Notes under the pieces: model-generated
Databases searched by the model: none
What the model saw: the letters and a program-made list of their open reading frames with translations, nothing else
What the model was told of the DNA's origin: nothing
Translations under genes and position numbers: made by a program
DNA from: Pandoraea aquatica
Lineage (GTDB): Bacteria; Pseudomonadota; Gammaproteobacteria; Burkholderiales; Burkholderiaceae
NCBI RefSeq assembly: GCF_902459565.1
Contig: NZ_CABPSN010000004.1
Coordinates: 372,001 to 436,000 of the forward strand
Direction of reading: 5' to 3'
Length of the DNA: 64,000 nucleotides
Part shown: piece by piece, positions 63,729-64,000 of the stretch
Position numbering within the stretch: position 1 is the stretch's first letter
Layout of the letters: the number at the start of each line of letters is the position of its first letter

Positions 63729-64000
63729 ATGCCGGATACCAATCACCAGTCCGATCCGGTCAAACGTGCCCGCCTGCGCTGGCGGGCACGCCGCGGTTTG
63801 CTGGAAAACGACCTCATCCTCGAACGATTCTTCGCCAAGTACGAAGCGTCGCTGACTGACGAGGATGTGGGCGCCCTCACAAAGCTGCTCGATTTGAGCG
63901 ACAACGATTTGATGGATCTGCTGCTAGCGCGTAAAGAGCCCGAGGCGGATCTGGACGGGCCGGACGTGCAGCGCCTGCTGGCGCTTTTGCGTGCCGTGTA
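63729..64000 (+). CDS. sdhE: FAD assembly factor SdhE (cut at the window edge)
   Basis: Ninety codons are visible from ATG 63729, 10 bases after sdhB, and the window ends with TA, probably the first two bases of the stop codon. The RGxxE motif that promotes covalent FAD attachment to SdhA is present (RRGLLENDLILERF). Length about 90 aa equals the family. gltA would be expected next, outside the window. Confidence 0.92.
   Translation, partial: MPDTNHQSDPVKRARLRWRARRGLLENDLILERFFAKYEASLTDEDVGALTKLLDLSDNDLMDLLLARKEPEADLDGPDVQRLLALLRAV

Noticed and set aside
60833..63742. 969-codon open frame on the minus strand
   Set aside because: Antisense shadow of sdhD, sdhA and sdhB; all three have complete cofactor motifs in the forward direction.

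Overview
The window is a GC-rich, densely coded piece of a betaproteobacterial chromosome, almost certainly Burkholderiales. The order tpiA-secG-tRNA-Leu-nuoA..N-DUF2818-NUDIX-DUF1178, and the acnA / mdh / gntR / sdhCDAB-sdhE block, are the layouts I associate with Burkholderia-Pandoraea-type genomes. Pandoraea is my best guess, from protein wording rather than from any search.

Layout. 1-3500: end of a LuxR-type regulator, a quinone oxidoreductase, tpiA, secG and a tRNA-Leu(GAG) with its own sigma70-type promoter and terminator. 3600-18700: a complete 14-gene complex I operon (nuoA-N) plus a DUF2818 membrane protein, closed by a terminator. 18770-19920: NUDIX hydrolase and DUF1178 protein. 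19946-33745: an accessory toxin island. A 1562-aa leftward dermonecrotic-toxin-like protein ends in a Cys-His-Asp layout of the PMT-C3/SseI type. A rightward four-gene cassette follows: unknown protein, 1646-aa Rhs/TccC-like protein, Ig-like protein, secreted beta-trefoil-like protein. A MaoC hydratase gene lies between the two. 33750-35000: YegP-type protein and a GST. 35250-41090: leftward acyl-CoA catabolism genes (acyl-CoA dehydrogenase, APH-type phosphotransferase, histidine phosphatase, enoyl-CoA hydratase, 3-hydroxyacyl-CoA dehydrogenase). 41500-46150: GST, aminotransferase, PIN-domain protein, yaaA, M14 carboxypeptidase. 46284-48086: a 600-aa protein made of a Ser/Thr/Pro-rich N-terminus and five tandem 65-residue helix-turn-helix-like modules; this is the most novel gene in the window. 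48200-53600: exported basic-tail protein, TrmB-like methyltransferase, DUF2863 protein and an alkylation-repair pair (MGMT overlapping an Ada-AlkA fusion). 53930-64000: TCA block with acnA, an exported MliC-like protein, mdh, a divergent GntR/HutC regulator with two strong palindromic operators, sdhCDAB and sdhE cut at the window edge.

Functionally the window joins NADH dehydrogenase and succinate dehydrogenase, which feed the quinone pool, to TCA enzymes probably controlled by the GntR protein. Two accessory insertions (the toxin island and the repeat protein) interrupt this otherwise conserved chromosome.
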